64,000 nucleotides of DNA, taken from NCBI RefSeq assembly GCF_015477805.1, contig NZ_JADLQL010000006.1:248001-312000 (forward strand). The letters run 5' to 3'. Position numbers and translations under genes: made by a program. Shown piece after piece: positions 35,800 through 44,016 of the stretch. Below the pieces are notes generated by a model that saw only the letters and a program-made list of their open reading frames with translations, did not search any database and was not told the DNA's origin. The stretch comes from Nocardia flavorosea (GTDB lineage: Bacteria > Actinomycetota > Actinomycetes > Mycobacteriales > Mycobacteriaceae). The first letter of the stretch is position 1, and each line of letters starts with the position of its first letter.

Positions 35800-36915
35800 A
35801 TGGCGAGACCACCGTTGTTCCGGCGCGCGAAGGTAATCCGGATAGTCGAGGAAACACCCGATACCCGCACCTTCGTGCTGGAACCCGAAGACGGGCCGTT
35901 CTCCTATCGGGCCGGGCAGTTCTGCACCTTCAAGGTCACCGTCGACGGCAAACCGCTGTTCCGGTCGTACTCGATGTCCAGCGCCCCCGAAACCGATGCC
36001 GAGTTCACGACCACGGTGAAACGCGTGCCCGGCGGGGCGGTGTCGAACTGGATGCACGACAACATCGACGAAGGCGACGAGGTCGAGCTGACCGTCCCCA
36101 CCGGCCGGTTCTGCCTGCGCGAGGGCGATACTCCGGTACTCGGTTTCTCGGGGGGCAGCGGTATCACCCCCATCATCTCCCTGGCCAAGAGCACGCTCGC
36201 GAGCACCGATCGCACGGTCCGGCTACTGTGCGCCGACCGCGACCGACCCTCGGCAATCTTCGAGGCCGCGCTGGACGAACTGGTCGCGAAGTATCCGGAC
36301 CGATTGACCGTCGTCCGGCACCGCGACGACGAACACGGATACGTCGATGCGGCGAAGGTTTGGGAATTCGTCGGCGAGGACACCGCCGGCGACGCCTATA
36401 TCTGCGGCCCCGAACCGTTCATGGAACTGGTGGAGAACGCACTCCCCGGCCCTGGCCGGATCTTCTCGGAACGGTTCGGCGGCGCACCCGCCCCCGCCAC
36501 CCCGAACCTTTCCGGCCCCACGCCGGCCGACTCGGCTTCCAGCCCACCGGCCGTCACAGTCTCCGGCAACCCGCCTCCGGCGACTCCCGCGGCGGCACCG
36601 ACCGGTCCGGTAGCAGACGCGAAGCCGGCCCCGGCGGCCGAACCAGGCACGGTGACCATCTTCATCAACCGGAAGAAGAAGACCGTCCCCCGCCGCGACG
36701 GCGAAACCCTCCTGGAAAGCGCCCGCCGCGCCGGCCTTTCTCCCCCGTTCTCCTGCGAATCCGGCAACTGCGCCACCTGTATGGCCGAACTCACCGAGGG
36801 CAGGGCCACCATGCGGGTCAACGATGCCCTCACCGACGACGATCTCGCCGACGGCTACATCCTCACCTGCCAGGCCGTCCCCGACACCCCGTCGGTGACC
36901 GTCCGTTACGAATAA
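35800..36915 (+). CDS. KshB-like ferredoxin-NAD(P) reductase with C-terminal [2Fe-2S] domain (371 aa)
   Basis: Class IA oxygenase reductase. FAD motif RSYSMSS (55-61), NAD-binding GGSGITP (118-124) and CGPEPFM (202-208), and plant-type [2Fe-2S] ligands Cys319, Cys324, Cys327 and Cys357. Between the FNR and ferredoxin parts is a 55-residue Pro/Ala/Ser-rich linker (about 229-283), longer than usual for KshB or PaaE. ATG has GAAGGAGG seven bases upstream. It is the only oxygenase reductase in the window and shares its operator type with the Rieske operon, so it likely feeds electrons to the 15101 protein. Confidence 0.92.
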   Translation: MARPPLFRRAKVIRIVEETPDTRTFVLEPEDGPFSYRAGQFCTFKVTVDGKPLFRSYSMSSAPETDAEFTTTVKRVPGGAVSNWMHDNIDEGDEVELTVPTGRFCLREGDTPVLGFSGGSGITPIISLAKSTLASTDRTVRLLCADRDRPSAIFEAALDELVAKYPDRLTVVRHRDDEHGYVDAAKVWEFVGEDTAGDAYICGPEPFMELVENALPGPGRIFSERFGGAPAPATPNLSGPTPADSASSPPAVTVSGNPPPATPAAAPTGPVADAKPAPAAEPGTVTIFINRKKKTVPRRDGETLLESARRAGLSPPFSCESGNCATCMAELTEGRATMRVNDALTDDDLADGYILTCQAVPDTPSVTVRYE

Positions 36916-36958
36916 CGCTCGGGCCTCGAATCCGGGCCGTTGCCCTGCGGCGCCCGCG

Positions 36959-37471
36959 TCAACTGACCGGCTGGACGCGGCCCCACTGCACCAGCGCCCA
37001 CGCCAGGCAACCGAATGCCAGCCCGCTCGTCACCACCCGGACGAGATTCCACGCGACCCAGCGTGTTTCGTCGAATGCCGCGCGCACCGCTGCCGGATCC
37101 GCCATCTCCGCGGGTGCCCCCGCTGCCTTCAACGCATCGTTGAGCGGCAGGTGAACCGCCACCGTGACCACCACCGCAATCAGATACAGCACGGCCGCCA
37201 CGGCCGTCCAGATCAGCACCGCTCCCCGGCCCGGACCCAGCTGCAACAACGCCGCGACCACCGCCAGGACCAGCGCCCCCATGAAGGTCAGCAGGAACAG
37301 CGGGTTCACGATCGCGCGGTCTATCGCCTGGTAGGCGCCGATAAAAGTACGGTCGTCGGTGGTCTGCAACCCGGGCATGATCGCCAGCGCGTAGATACCG
37401 AACACTCCCGCCATCAGTCCGGTTGCCAGAGTCGCGGCCATCAGCACGGCGGCACGGACAGTGTCGAGCAT
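36959..37471 (-). CDS. DUF1772/anthrone-oxygenase-like membrane protein (170 aa)
   Basis: Four hydrophobic segments (about 8-28, 53-73, 83-103, 145-165) with the GLMAGVFGIYALAIMPGL N-terminal pattern and a VHLPLNDAL motif after the third helix, as in DUF1772 proteins. Some relatives are linked to anthrone oxidation, but the role in bacteria is mostly unknown. ATG at 37471 has AGGAG seven bases upstream; the longer frame is not used. It is downstream of the ECF-sigma-controlled genes but beyond a strong hairpin, so membership of that operon is doubtful. Confidence 0.82.
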   Translation of the reverse strand: MLDTVRAAVLMAATLATGLMAGVFGIYALAIMPGLQTTDDRTFIGAYQAIDRAIVNPLFLLTFMGALVLAVVAALLQLGPGRGAVLIWTAVAAVLYLIAVVVTVAVHLPLNDALKAAGAPAEMADPAAVRAAFDETRWVAWNLVRVVTSGLAFGCLAWALVQWGRVQPVS

Positions 37472-37710
37472 TTTCCATCTCCTCGTCCGGATTTCGTCCG
37501 GCTGCCCCGGAGCGAAGCGGGCGCCGCCACGACCTCCGCGAGCGGACGCCGAACAGCTTACCTCGCAGGCGTTCAGCACTACGGCTCGTCCACCGGGGCC
37601 GCTCATTCGCCGTACGCTGCGCACTTCCGGCCGGCGGGTTCGCCTCGCTCGATGTCATGGCCCCGAGCGAGGTCCCTGCCACCGAACGAGCGCAGCGTAT
37701 GAGCACGGGC

Positions 37711-37743
37711 ACCGGGCCGGGCGCGTAGTCGCCCCGGCCCGGT
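37711..37743 (-). terminator. Strong GC hairpin after the AhpD-like gene
   Basis: A 13-bp stem with one bulged base (ACCGGGCCGGGCG with its complement) and a 6-base loop lies 20 bases after the end of the 37763 gene. It has no T-run but is strong enough to terminate or protect the operon that starts at 39979. Confidence 0.5.
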
Positions 37744-37762
37744 CACCGATCGTTTCGACCCG

Positions 37763-38269
37763 TCAGGCCGGCACCGGGGTCCACTGTTCGGCCGGCGGCC
37801 GGCCGGGCAGCGGCTTGCCGATGAGAGCCAGCGGGACGAAGAAGTTCACCTGACCGATCACCATCGCGAGGGTGGCGAGTGCGGCATCGTCGTAGTGTGC
37901 GGCCGCGTGTGCGTACAGCTCGTCGGGCACCCGCTCACCGTGCGGCGCCGGCTGCAGCACCGCCTCGACCAGGGCGAGCGCGGCGCGTTCCGCATCGGTG
38001 AAGTACGGGGCGTCGCGCCAGGTCGCGACCGCGGTGATCCGTTCCTCGGATACCCCCGCGGCGCGGAGGTTTCCCGAATGCAGGACGGCCAGGTAGGTGC
38101 TGCCCACGAGCTGCCCCGCGCGCAGCTGGACCAGGCCGATCGTGACTCGTGGGACGGCCCCGTTACCGGTGGCTTCGAACAGCGCCGCGCCGACCTGTCC
38201 CAGCGCCGGGACGAGTTGCTGCGGGTTCGGCAGACGGGAGCCGGCCTGCTGTGTGGTGTTCGCGTTCAT
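37763..38269 (-). CDS. AhpD-fold (CMD family) protein lacking both catalytic cysteines (168 aa)
   Basis: The sequence LVQLRAGQLVGSTYLAVLH, followed by RITAVATWRDAPYFTDAERAALAL, aligns with AhpD-like CMD proteins, where the centre reads NGCAYCxxxH. Here Ser57 and Leu60 stand in place of both cysteines, while His64 is kept. The peroxidase chemistry is therefore lost or changed. It is the last gene of the serine hydrolase-DoxX-AhpD operon next to the ECF sigma gene. CMD proteins are the usual partners of ECF41 sigma factors. Confidence 0.87.
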   Translation of the reverse strand: MNANTTQQAGSRLPNPQQLVPALGQVGAALFEATGNGAVPRVTIGLVQLRAGQLVGSTYLAVLHSGNLRAAGVSEERITAVATWRDAPYFTDAERAALALVEAVLQPAPHGERVPDELYAHAAAHYDDAALATLAMVIGQVNFFVPLALIGKPLPGRPPAEQWTPVPA

Positions 38270-38330
38270 GACTGTTGTTTCCTTATCTCTTGTGGGGTTC
38301 TCTTGCCGGGGATCCGGGTGGGGTCGGGAG

Positions 38331-38771
38331 TCAGGCGTGCCGAGGACGCGCGATGCTGCCGAGCGCGGGCAGCGCGGCGGTTACCGAACCGCCCTGCGGC
38401 AGCCAGGCGCGGGCGGCGAAGGTGCAGGCGGCGAACGCCAGTGGCATGGCCCATTTGTCCGGGCCGTCACCGGCGGCGACGTGGGAGACGGCGGCGCCGC
38501 CGTAGACGAAGACCAGTCCGGCGTAGGCCCATTCCTTGGTGCGCGGGTGTCCCGGGGTGAGGATCGCGGCGAGCGCGGCGGTTTTGGCCACCCCGAGCAT
38601 CGTGGCGAAGTACATGGGGTAACCGAGGTGGTCGAACGACTCACGGACGTAGGAGATACGGGCGAGATCCCAGTACGCGCCGACCGCGGTCTCGACCAGG
38701 ACGGCGGTCACGGGAACCCAGCGCGCGAGTTTCCGGCCGCGGGCGATCGTCGAGATACTACGAGTGGACAT
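38331..38771 (-). CDS. DoxX-like membrane protein (146 aa)
   Basis: Four hydrophobic helices with the DoxX-like pattern (FDHLGYPMYFATMLGVAKTAALAAILTPG, KEWAYAGLVFVYGGAAVSHVAAGD). DoxX-like proteins are associated with redox enzymes and often with ECF-controlled loci, but no reaction is established. ATG at 38771 has AGGAG 11 bases upstream. It is the middle gene of the three-gene operon that starts at 39979. Confidence 0.87.
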   Translation of the reverse strand: MSTRSISTIARGRKLARWVPVTAVLVETAVGAYWDLARISYVRESFDHLGYPMYFATMLGVAKTAALAAILTPGHPRTKEWAYAGLVFVYGGAAVSHVAAGDGPDKWAMPLAFAACTFAARAWLPQGGSVTAALPALGSIARPRHA

Positions 38772-38806
38772 GGTTTGTGTTACTCCTGGAGTTCGGGTGG
38801 AGGGGG

Positions 38807-39979
38807 TCAGGCAGCCGCGGGAATATCGGCGTCGATCGCGGCGCGGTGAAGGACGGCGGCCAGCCGCGCGTTCTCGGGTGCGTTGAAGGCGAAGGCGGCA
38901 CGGCGGCGGGTGTAGCCGTAGGTGAGACCGCGATGCGGGTCGGCGAATCCGTCCGACCCCGCGGAACCGGTGTGCCCGAAGGCGTGCGCGCCGAGGAACG
39001 GGTACAGCAGACTCTTGGCTTCGAAACCCAATGTGTAGGGCGCGCGGTCGCCACGCACCAGATCGGCGCCGCCGGAATGGACCGCCGAGATCGTCGCGAT
39101 GGTTTCCAGCGACAGCAGCGGCTCCCGGCCGTCGATGCCGGTGACGGCCGCCGCGTACATCGTGGCCAGACCGCGCGCGCTGCCGACACCGCCCGCCGAC
39201 GCCTGCCCGAGCCGGCGCAGCGCCGGATCGTTGGGCAGCGTCATCACGTCGGGGGCGGTGAAACCGCGTGCGTTGAGGTTGTAGGAGATACCGGCGACGC
39301 CGTACGGGTTGGGCGAATTCGCGGCGAACGCCGCTTCCATCTCCGCACTGGCCTGCCACGGCAGGATCGGGAGGTAGCGGTGGTCCAGGTCTGCGGGCAG
39401 ACCCAGGTACACATCCAGGCCGTAGGGTGCGCGGATCCGCCGCTCGAACAGTTCCTGAACGGTACTCCCGGTCACCGCCCGCACGACCTGGCCGAGGATC
39501 GCGTACATCACGAATCCGCCGTATCCGTGTACGGTGCGCGGCGCGAACAGCGGGCGCTGCCCGGCCACCCGTTCGGCGATGATCTGTTCGTCGGCCAGTT
39601 CGGCGACGGTGAAACCGCCGTCCACTCCGACGATCCCGGACCGGTGTACGAGCACATCGCGCACCGTGATGTGCTCCTTGCCCGCCGCGGCGAACCGCGG
39701 CCAGTAATGGGCCACCGGCCGGTCGATATCGAGCGCACCGTCCTGGATCAGCAGCGCCATCACCAGACCCGCCGCGCCCTTGCTCGACGAGTGGAGGCCG
39801 GTGAGCGTTGTGCCGGTGACCTCCGCACCCGCCCACAGGTCCACCACCTGCCGGCCACGGACGAACGCGGCCAGCTGCGCGCCGGATGCGCCGCCCTCCT
39901 CGGCGACGACGGCGGCGAATTCCGCGCGTACCGGCTCGTACCCGTCGGCCACGGTGCCGTGAACTGCGATTTCTTCCAT
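38807..39979 (-). CDS. Beta-lactamase/class C-type serine hydrolase, EstB-like esterase (390 aa)
   Basis: Penicillin-binding-protein fold. The SxxK motif is in LHSSSKGAAG (about residue 60), with HGYGGFVMY near the YxN position and HTGSAGSDG as the third motif (HTG in place of KTG). No signal peptide, so it is a cytoplasmic esterase-like enzyme rather than a beta-lactamase. ATG at 39979 has AAGGGA nine bases upstream. It is the first gene after the ECF-type promoter at 40071-40097. Confidence 0.88.
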   Translation of the reverse strand: MEEIAVHGTVADGYEPVRAEFAAVVAEEGGASGAQLAAFVRGRQVVDLWAGAEVTGTTLTGLHSSSKGAAGLVMALLIQDGALDIDRPVAHYWPRFAAAGKEHITVRDVLVHRSGIVGVDGGFTVAELADEQIIAERVAGQRPLFAPRTVHGYGGFVMYAILGQVVRAVTGSTVQELFERRIRAPYGLDVYLGLPADLDHRYLPILPWQASAEMEAAFAANSPNPYGVAGISYNLNARGFTAPDVMTLPNDPALRRLGQASAGGVGSARGLATMYAAAVTGIDGREPLLSLETIATISAVHSGGADLVRGDRAPYTLGFEAKSLLYPFLGAHAFGHTGSAGSDGFADPHRGLTYGYTRRRAAFAFNAPENARLAAVLHRAAIDADIPAAA

Positions 39980-40070
39980 GGTGATTGTTCCCTTCAGCAG
40001 AAGTTCGAACAGTCCCCGAGGCGGGAGCTCCCGGCTCCGGTCGCCGCGGTGGACCGTGTTCTGCTGCACT

Positions 40071-40097
40071 GACGAACGCCGGGACAAGAACGTGACC
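40071..40097 (-). promoter_or_regulatory. ECF41-type promoter of the serine hydrolase operon
   Basis: On the minus strand, GGTCACG (40097-40091), exactly 16 bases, then CGTC (40074-40071). The consensus reported for ECF41 sigma factors is TGTCACA-N16-CGTC, as I recall it. The predicted transcript has a leader of about 85 bases before the ATG at 39979. Confidence 0.72.
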
Positions 40098-40333
40098 GCA
40101 ACAGGAGAAATCCCTGGTGGGAGGGCGGATTCCGCGATAGCCGGCGAGCGGTCCCGGCGGCCCGTCCGGCGGCCGTATGACCGGAGGAGATGTCACGACA
40201 GGCCCGCGGTGCGGGGGCGACGAACGGGCTCGGCGGGACAGGGCTTACCGACCACCCGGCGGGTAACATCCGTCGAGACGAAACCGACGCGCTACGCGAG
40301 ATCTCGAGAAACATGCCCGCGTCCACCCGTACC

Positions 40334-40360
40334 GGTCACGTTCGCCGGCTCCGATTCGTC
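40334..40360 (+). promoter_or_regulatory. ECF41-type autoregulatory promoter of the sigma gene
   Basis: GGTCACG (40334-40340), 16-base spacer, CGTC (40357-40360). The first ten bases and the last six are the same as in the divergent promoter. The GTG start is 31 bases downstream, so the leader is short. Confidence 0.72.
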
Positions 40361-40390
40361 ATCGGTACAGAACGACATGAGGAGGACCCT

Positions 40391-41266
40391 GTGCAGGACG
40401 AGCAGTTGCTGGCCGACCGGTTCGAAGAACACCGCACTCATCTGCGGGCAGTCGCCTACCGGATGCTCGGCTCGCTCACCGAAGCCGACGACGCGGTCCA
40501 GGAGACCTGGTTGCGGCTGGCCCGCACCGACACCTCCGACGTCGGCAATATCGGCGGCTGGCTGACCACGGTGACCGGCCGGGTCTGCCTCGATATGCTG
40601 CGCACCCGCCGGACCCGCCACGAGGAACCCTTCGAAGCCGACCACCTGCCCGATCCGGTGATCGTCAGCGAGGCCACCCCCGACCCGGAAAACGAGGCGT
40701 TGCTGGCCGATTCGGTCGGCTTGGCGCTGCTGGTGGTGCTGGAATCGCTGAGTCCCGCCGAACGGCTCGCCTTCGTGCTGCACGATATGTTCGCCATGCC
40801 GTACGAGCAGATCGCGCCCATCGTCGACCGCACGCCGCAGACCGCCAAGAAACTCGCCAGCCAGGCGCGCCGTCGTGTCCAGGGCGCCACTCCCAACCCC
40901 GATCTACCCCGGCAACGCCGCGTGGTCGACGCCTTCCTCACCGCGGCCCGCGGCGGCGATTTCGACGAACTGCTCCGGCTTCTCGACCCCGATGTCGTAC
41001 TGCGCGCCGATGCCGGCGAGGCGATGCGCGTGATCCGCGGCGCCGCCGCCGTCGCCGGTCAGGCCGAAACCTTCCGGCGTATGGCCACCACCTGCACCAT
41101 CCACCCCGCCGTCGTCAACGGTGGCGCGGGCCTGGTCAACACCCTCGACGGAACCCCGTTCTCGGTGCTCGCCTTCACCGTCACCGGCGACCGCATCACG
41201 AGCATCGATATCCTCGCCGACCGCGACCGCCTCACCCGCCTCGACCTCACCGCCGTCCTCGCCTGA
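40391..41266 (+). CDS. ECF sigma factor with C-terminal SnoaL-like domain (ECF41/SigJ type, 291 aa)
   Basis: Region 2 (DRFEEHRTHLRAVAYRMLGSLTEADDAVQETWLRLAR) and region 4 (LSPAERLAFVLHDMFAMPYEQIAPIVDRTPQTAKKLASQARRRV) are followed by an NTF2-like domain (RRVVDAFLTAARGGDFDELLRLLDPDVVLRAD). In ECF41 proteins this extra domain controls activity instead of an anti-sigma factor. The usual DGGG motif there reads DAGE and the linker motif reads HLPDP, so it may be a variant or SigJ-like group. GTG at 40391 has GAGGAGG five bases upstream. It is divergent from its predicted target operon. Confidence 0.9.
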   Translation: MQDEQLLADRFEEHRTHLRAVAYRMLGSLTEADDAVQETWLRLARTDTSDVGNIGGWLTTVTGRVCLDMLRTRRTRHEEPFEADHLPDPVIVSEATPDPENEALLADSVGLALLVVLESLSPAERLAFVLHDMFAMPYEQIAPIVDRTPQTAKKLASQARRRVQGATPNPDLPRQRRVVDAFLTAARGGDFDELLRLLDPDVVLRADAGEAMRVIRGAAAVAGQAETFRRMATTCTIHPAVVNGGAGLVNTLDGTPFSVLAFTVTGDRITSIDILADRDRLTRLDLTAVLA

Positions 41267-41350
41267 CCGGTGCCCGGACTCTTGTCGCCATGCTCGGCGG
41301 TCTGGCTGTCCGCATATCATCGGCCCATGTCCCTGTCCCGAATTCAGTAG

Positions 41351-41374
41351 CCCGGTCTCCCCGAAGGGGCCGGG
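41351..41374. terminator. Hairpin between convergent sigma and membrane-protein genes
   Basis: CCCC/GGGG plus CCCGG/CCGGG arms, with a 3-base bulge and GAA loop, lie in the 147-bp gap between two convergent genes. It is a possible terminator for either side. Confidence 0.4.
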
Positions 41375-41413
41375 CCGAGGGGTCATCCGGCGTGGGCCGG
41401 GCACCGTCGCGAC

Positions 41414-41755
41414 TTACGCGGCAGCCACCGTGCGCCTCTTGATCCAGCCGGCCACGCCTGAGGCGAGCGGCAGCAACAGGCTGAGGAAACCGGAGAGGGG
41501 CATGTAGATCAGCCCGAAAGCGGTCAGTACCGCGATGGCCGCGAGGATCGGCGCGGTGACGAATCCGCGGGCCCGCTCGATCTCCATGACCGCGATCCCC
41601 AGTCCGACGGCAACGACACCGAAAGCGGTGAACCAGAACGACAATTCGCTGTCTTGGTCCTGCGTAGCCCAGACGACGACACCCATCACGGTATGAACCG
41701 ACCCGATGAAGACGAGCAGCCCGCCGACCACCGGAAGCCTAGTTTTTGAATCCAT
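41414..41755 (-). CDS. DUF6463-like small membrane protein (113 aa)
   Basis: Three to four hydrophobic segments (about 8-28, 40-57, 68-100) and an early FIGSVHTVMG motif suggest the DUF6463-like group of four-helix membrane proteins that are often paired with a TetR gene. The ATG lies inside a 28-bp palindrome and no good ribosome binding site precedes it, so it may be leaderless. It is divergent from the TetR gene at 41785, which probably represses it. Confidence 0.78.
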   Translation of the reverse strand: MDSKTRLPVVGGLLVFIGSVHTVMGVVVWATQDQDSELSFWFTAFGVVAVGLGIAVMEIERARGFVTAPILAAIAVLTAFGLIYMPLSGFLSLLLPLASGVAGWIKRRTVAAA

Positions 41756-41767
41756 ATTCTAAAACTA
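41740..41767. promoter_or_regulatory. 28-bp inverted repeat at the TetR/membrane-protein divergence
   Basis: TAGTTTT and AAAACTA arms plus GAAT/ATTC inner arms give 11 of 14 matching pairs. It spans the start codon of the 41755 gene and ends 17 bases before the TetR GTG, so it is well placed to repress both. Confidence 0.62.
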
Positions 41768-41784
41768 TGCCCTAAACTGACCCG

Positions 41785-42390
41785 GTGGCAAGACCCCGGC
41801 GATTCACCGATGACCAGGTCCTCGACGCGGCCCGCGACCTGCTCGCCGATCCCGCGATCACCCGGCCGACGATCGCCGCGATCAGCGCCGCCTCCGGCGT
41901 GCACACCGGCTCGATCTATGTACGCTTCGCCTCCCGCGACGAACTGCTCGCCCGCCTGTGGCTCCGCTCGATCCGCCGCTTCCAGTCGGGCCTCATCGAC
42001 TCCCTGTCCGGACCGGACCCCTTGCTCGCCGCCGCGGCGTACCTACCGCGCTACTGCCGCGAGCATCCCACCGAGGCACGAGCGATGAAGATGTTCCACC
42101 GCGACGAACTGCTCGATATCGGAACCGACGACCTGAAGGCCGCGATCGCCACCGTCAACGACGAGATGAATACCGCGATACAAGACGCCGTGACCGCGGA
42201 GTTCGGCGTCGCCGACGAATTCGGTATGGCGGTCGCCACCGCCGCGATCAAAGCCATTCCCTACGGCCTGGTCCGCGACTACATCGCGCGCGCCGCCCCG
42301 ATCCCGGTGTGGATCGACGATATCGCCACCACCGCGTCCACCGCCGTCGTGCGCGAGCTCGGCCGCCGAACCGCCGCCCACCAGCCCTGA
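41785..42390 (+). CDS. TetR/AcrR-family regulator (201 aa, GTG start)
   Basis: The HTH is RPTIAAISAASGVHTGSIYVRFASRDELLARLW (about residues 31-63). The C-terminal helices match TetR proteins of unknown ligand. GTG at 41785 lies 17 bases after the palindrome. No strong ribosome binding site precedes it, so leaderless translation is possible. It probably regulates itself and the divergent membrane protein. Confidence 0.87.
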   Translation: MARPRRFTDDQVLDAARDLLADPAITRPTIAAISAASGVHTGSIYVRFASRDELLARLWLRSIRRFQSGLIDSLSGPDPLLAAAAYLPRYCREHPTEARAMKMFHRDELLDIGTDDLKAAIATVNDEMNTAIQDAVTAEFGVADEFGMAVATAAIKAIPYGLVRDYIARAAPIPVWIDDIATTASTAVVRELGRRTAAHQP

Positions 42391-42999
42391 TTCCACTCCG
42401 TTTACGACTGCCGAGCCGCGGCCGCGGCAGGGCTCGGCCTTCCACCGGCCGGAAAATCCACGCTGTACTTGTGTGCCCCGGCGCCCAGATCGCCACCGGC
42501 ATGAGCCTGGATCGAACCCGCCGAACCGGTCCGCGACCAGGACTTCCAGGAGCGCTGCCGAGGCACGGCGGTCACCGGCGACCGCGACCGCCCAGATCCC
42601 GGAGATCGATATGGCCGCCGGTACCGCTGCCGTCAAAGCGGGCGTCGCACCCGAATCCACCGAAGCGGCCGACATACCCGGCCGTGCGATCCCGACCGGT
42701 ACCGACCCGCTCCGCCTCGCGGACCAGCCGGCCACGTTCACCGATCGCCGGGTCGAACGTTACTGGTCGCTGCCCGGGATAATCGACGCCAGGTCCGCTC
42801 GCCCGCCGATGGCCCCGGGCGCGGAATGGCTCATAGCCGCCTCGCGAGCCCATGCGTCGTAACCCCTGCAGAAGGTGGTCGCAGTCGTTTCGCTGGTCCC
42901 GCCCCCGATACGTCCAGCGACGGCGACGAGGAACATGTCCGGCTGGGGCGGCGCGTGGAGCGCCGATGACAGCGCCGGGAACGGACTAAGATTCGACCC
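42391..42999. other. 609-bp stretch without a supported gene
   Basis: A 129-codon frame (42473-42862, plus) is open but lacks a ribosome binding site and any family resemblance. The segment FTDRRVERYWSL within it looks protein-like, so a gene remnant is possible. No repeats or operators stood out. Confidence 0.45.
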
Positions 43000-43623
43000 A
43001 TGTCAGCCATCTTCGATTGGGCACGGCCGGACAATGTCCAACCAGAACCGATCACCGTCGAGATCTGGCGGCAACTGCCCGCAGATTTCTGCCGCCTGGT
43101 CGAAGTGGTCAACGGCGACGCGGTGCGCTGCGAATCCCCGTCCCGGGCGCACCAGAAGGCGGTCCATCGGCTGATGAGCATGCTCGAGGCCGCAGCCCGT
43201 GACCATATGGCACAGGATCCCTCGGTCTGTATCGACGTCAATCACGACTTCGATGTCGTACTGTGGGAGTTCCCCCGGGCGACCATCCGGCGACCCGATA
43301 TCGCCCTGTTCGAATGCGTACCGTCCGAAGTCAGGCCCGTGCCCGCCAGGCATCTCGATATCGCCGTCGAGGTCATTTCACCCAGCCACGTCAAAACCGA
43401 CCGGCTGGAGAAAATGAGCGAATACGCCGCCGCCGGGATCCCTTGGTACTGGCTGGTCAGCGTCTCCGATACCGAGGTGACATCGATAGAGACTTTCGGG
43501 CTCGATCACGGCGTCGGACACTACCGGCCCGGCGAAATACTGAAGCCCGGCACCGGATTCGCCGTCGACCTGCCCATTCGCATCCGCATCGACTGGGCCC
43601 GGCTGACCGACCTCGTACTGTAG
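43000..43623 (+). CDS. Uma2-family (DUF820) PD-(D/E)XK nuclease-fold protein (207 aa)
   Basis: The nuclease-like core is visible as RRPDIALFE (Asp at about 107) and AVEVISPSHVKTDR (Glu, then SPS) followed by KMSEYAAAGIPWYWLVS. Uma2 proteins are very common in Actinobacteria and Cyanobacteria with unproven function. ATG at 43000 is preceded by AAGATTCGACCC without a strong ribosome binding site. It stands alone between gene-poor stretches. Confidence 0.88.
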   Translation: MSAIFDWARPDNVQPEPITVEIWRQLPADFCRLVEVVNGDAVRCESPSRAHQKAVHRLMSMLEAAARDHMAQDPSVCIDVNHDFDVVLWEFPRATIRRPDIALFECVPSEVRPVPARHLDIAVEVISPSHVKTDRLEKMSEYAAAGIPWYWLVSVSDTEVTSIETFGLDHGVGHYRPGEILKPGTGFAVDLPIRIRIDWARLTDLVL

Positions 43624-44016
43624 GCGGGAATCGAGGTCCCAGCTGGATCTCACGATCGTGCGGCGAGAGCTTCAGCGAATTCAGGATGGTTCTCGCGGAG
43701 ACTCCCCCGGGCAACGGGAGCACCCACACCGGGCAGTTCCCACACGCGCGTACAGCGTAAGGGCAACCCCATGCCACCACCCAGCCGCCTGATCGGCGAG
43801 ATTACCTGGTGCCACAGCAAATTCCCCCGACATACGCTCATGCCGCTACCTCGCAGGTTATCAGAGCCGATCCGCAGCGGCCGGTGTGCCATCTCCATGG
43901 GAGGTTGTTCGTCCTCTCGGAGCCGGTTCGCGCCCCATCACAGCCGAGTGGGGCCGTGCGGGCTACCGACCGACTGGAGCGCTCCGACTATCGGCTCCCG
44001 CTCGGGAACAGCTGAA
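43624..44016. other. 393-bp stretch with no convincing gene
   Basis: An 82-codon minus-strand frame (43650-43898, ATG start) ends in SLRENHPEFAEALAARS, but it has no clear ribosome binding site or known relatives. It may be a remnant or a small gene; the evidence is too weak for a CDS call. Nothing else was seen. Confidence 0.4.

Larger units (their letters stand above)
39980..40390. other. 411-bp divergent control region of the ECF sigma factor
   Basis: No gene. It carries two copies of the same unusual promoter in opposite orientation: GGTCACGTTC, 16-base spacer and CGTCA for the serine-hydrolase operon (minus strand) and for the sigma gene (plus strand). The in-frame ATG at 40190 could extend the sigma protein, but that part has no family similarity. 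Confidence 0.6.

Noticed and set aside
42473..42862. 129-codon open frame on the plus strand between TetR and Uma2 genes
   Set aside because: No ribosome binding site and no family resemblance apart from one protein-like segment; long open frames are frequent at this GC content.
43650..43898. 82-codon minus-strand frame upstream of the AraC gene
   Set aside because: Weak ribosome binding site and no recognisable domain; kept only as a note on the gene-free stretch.
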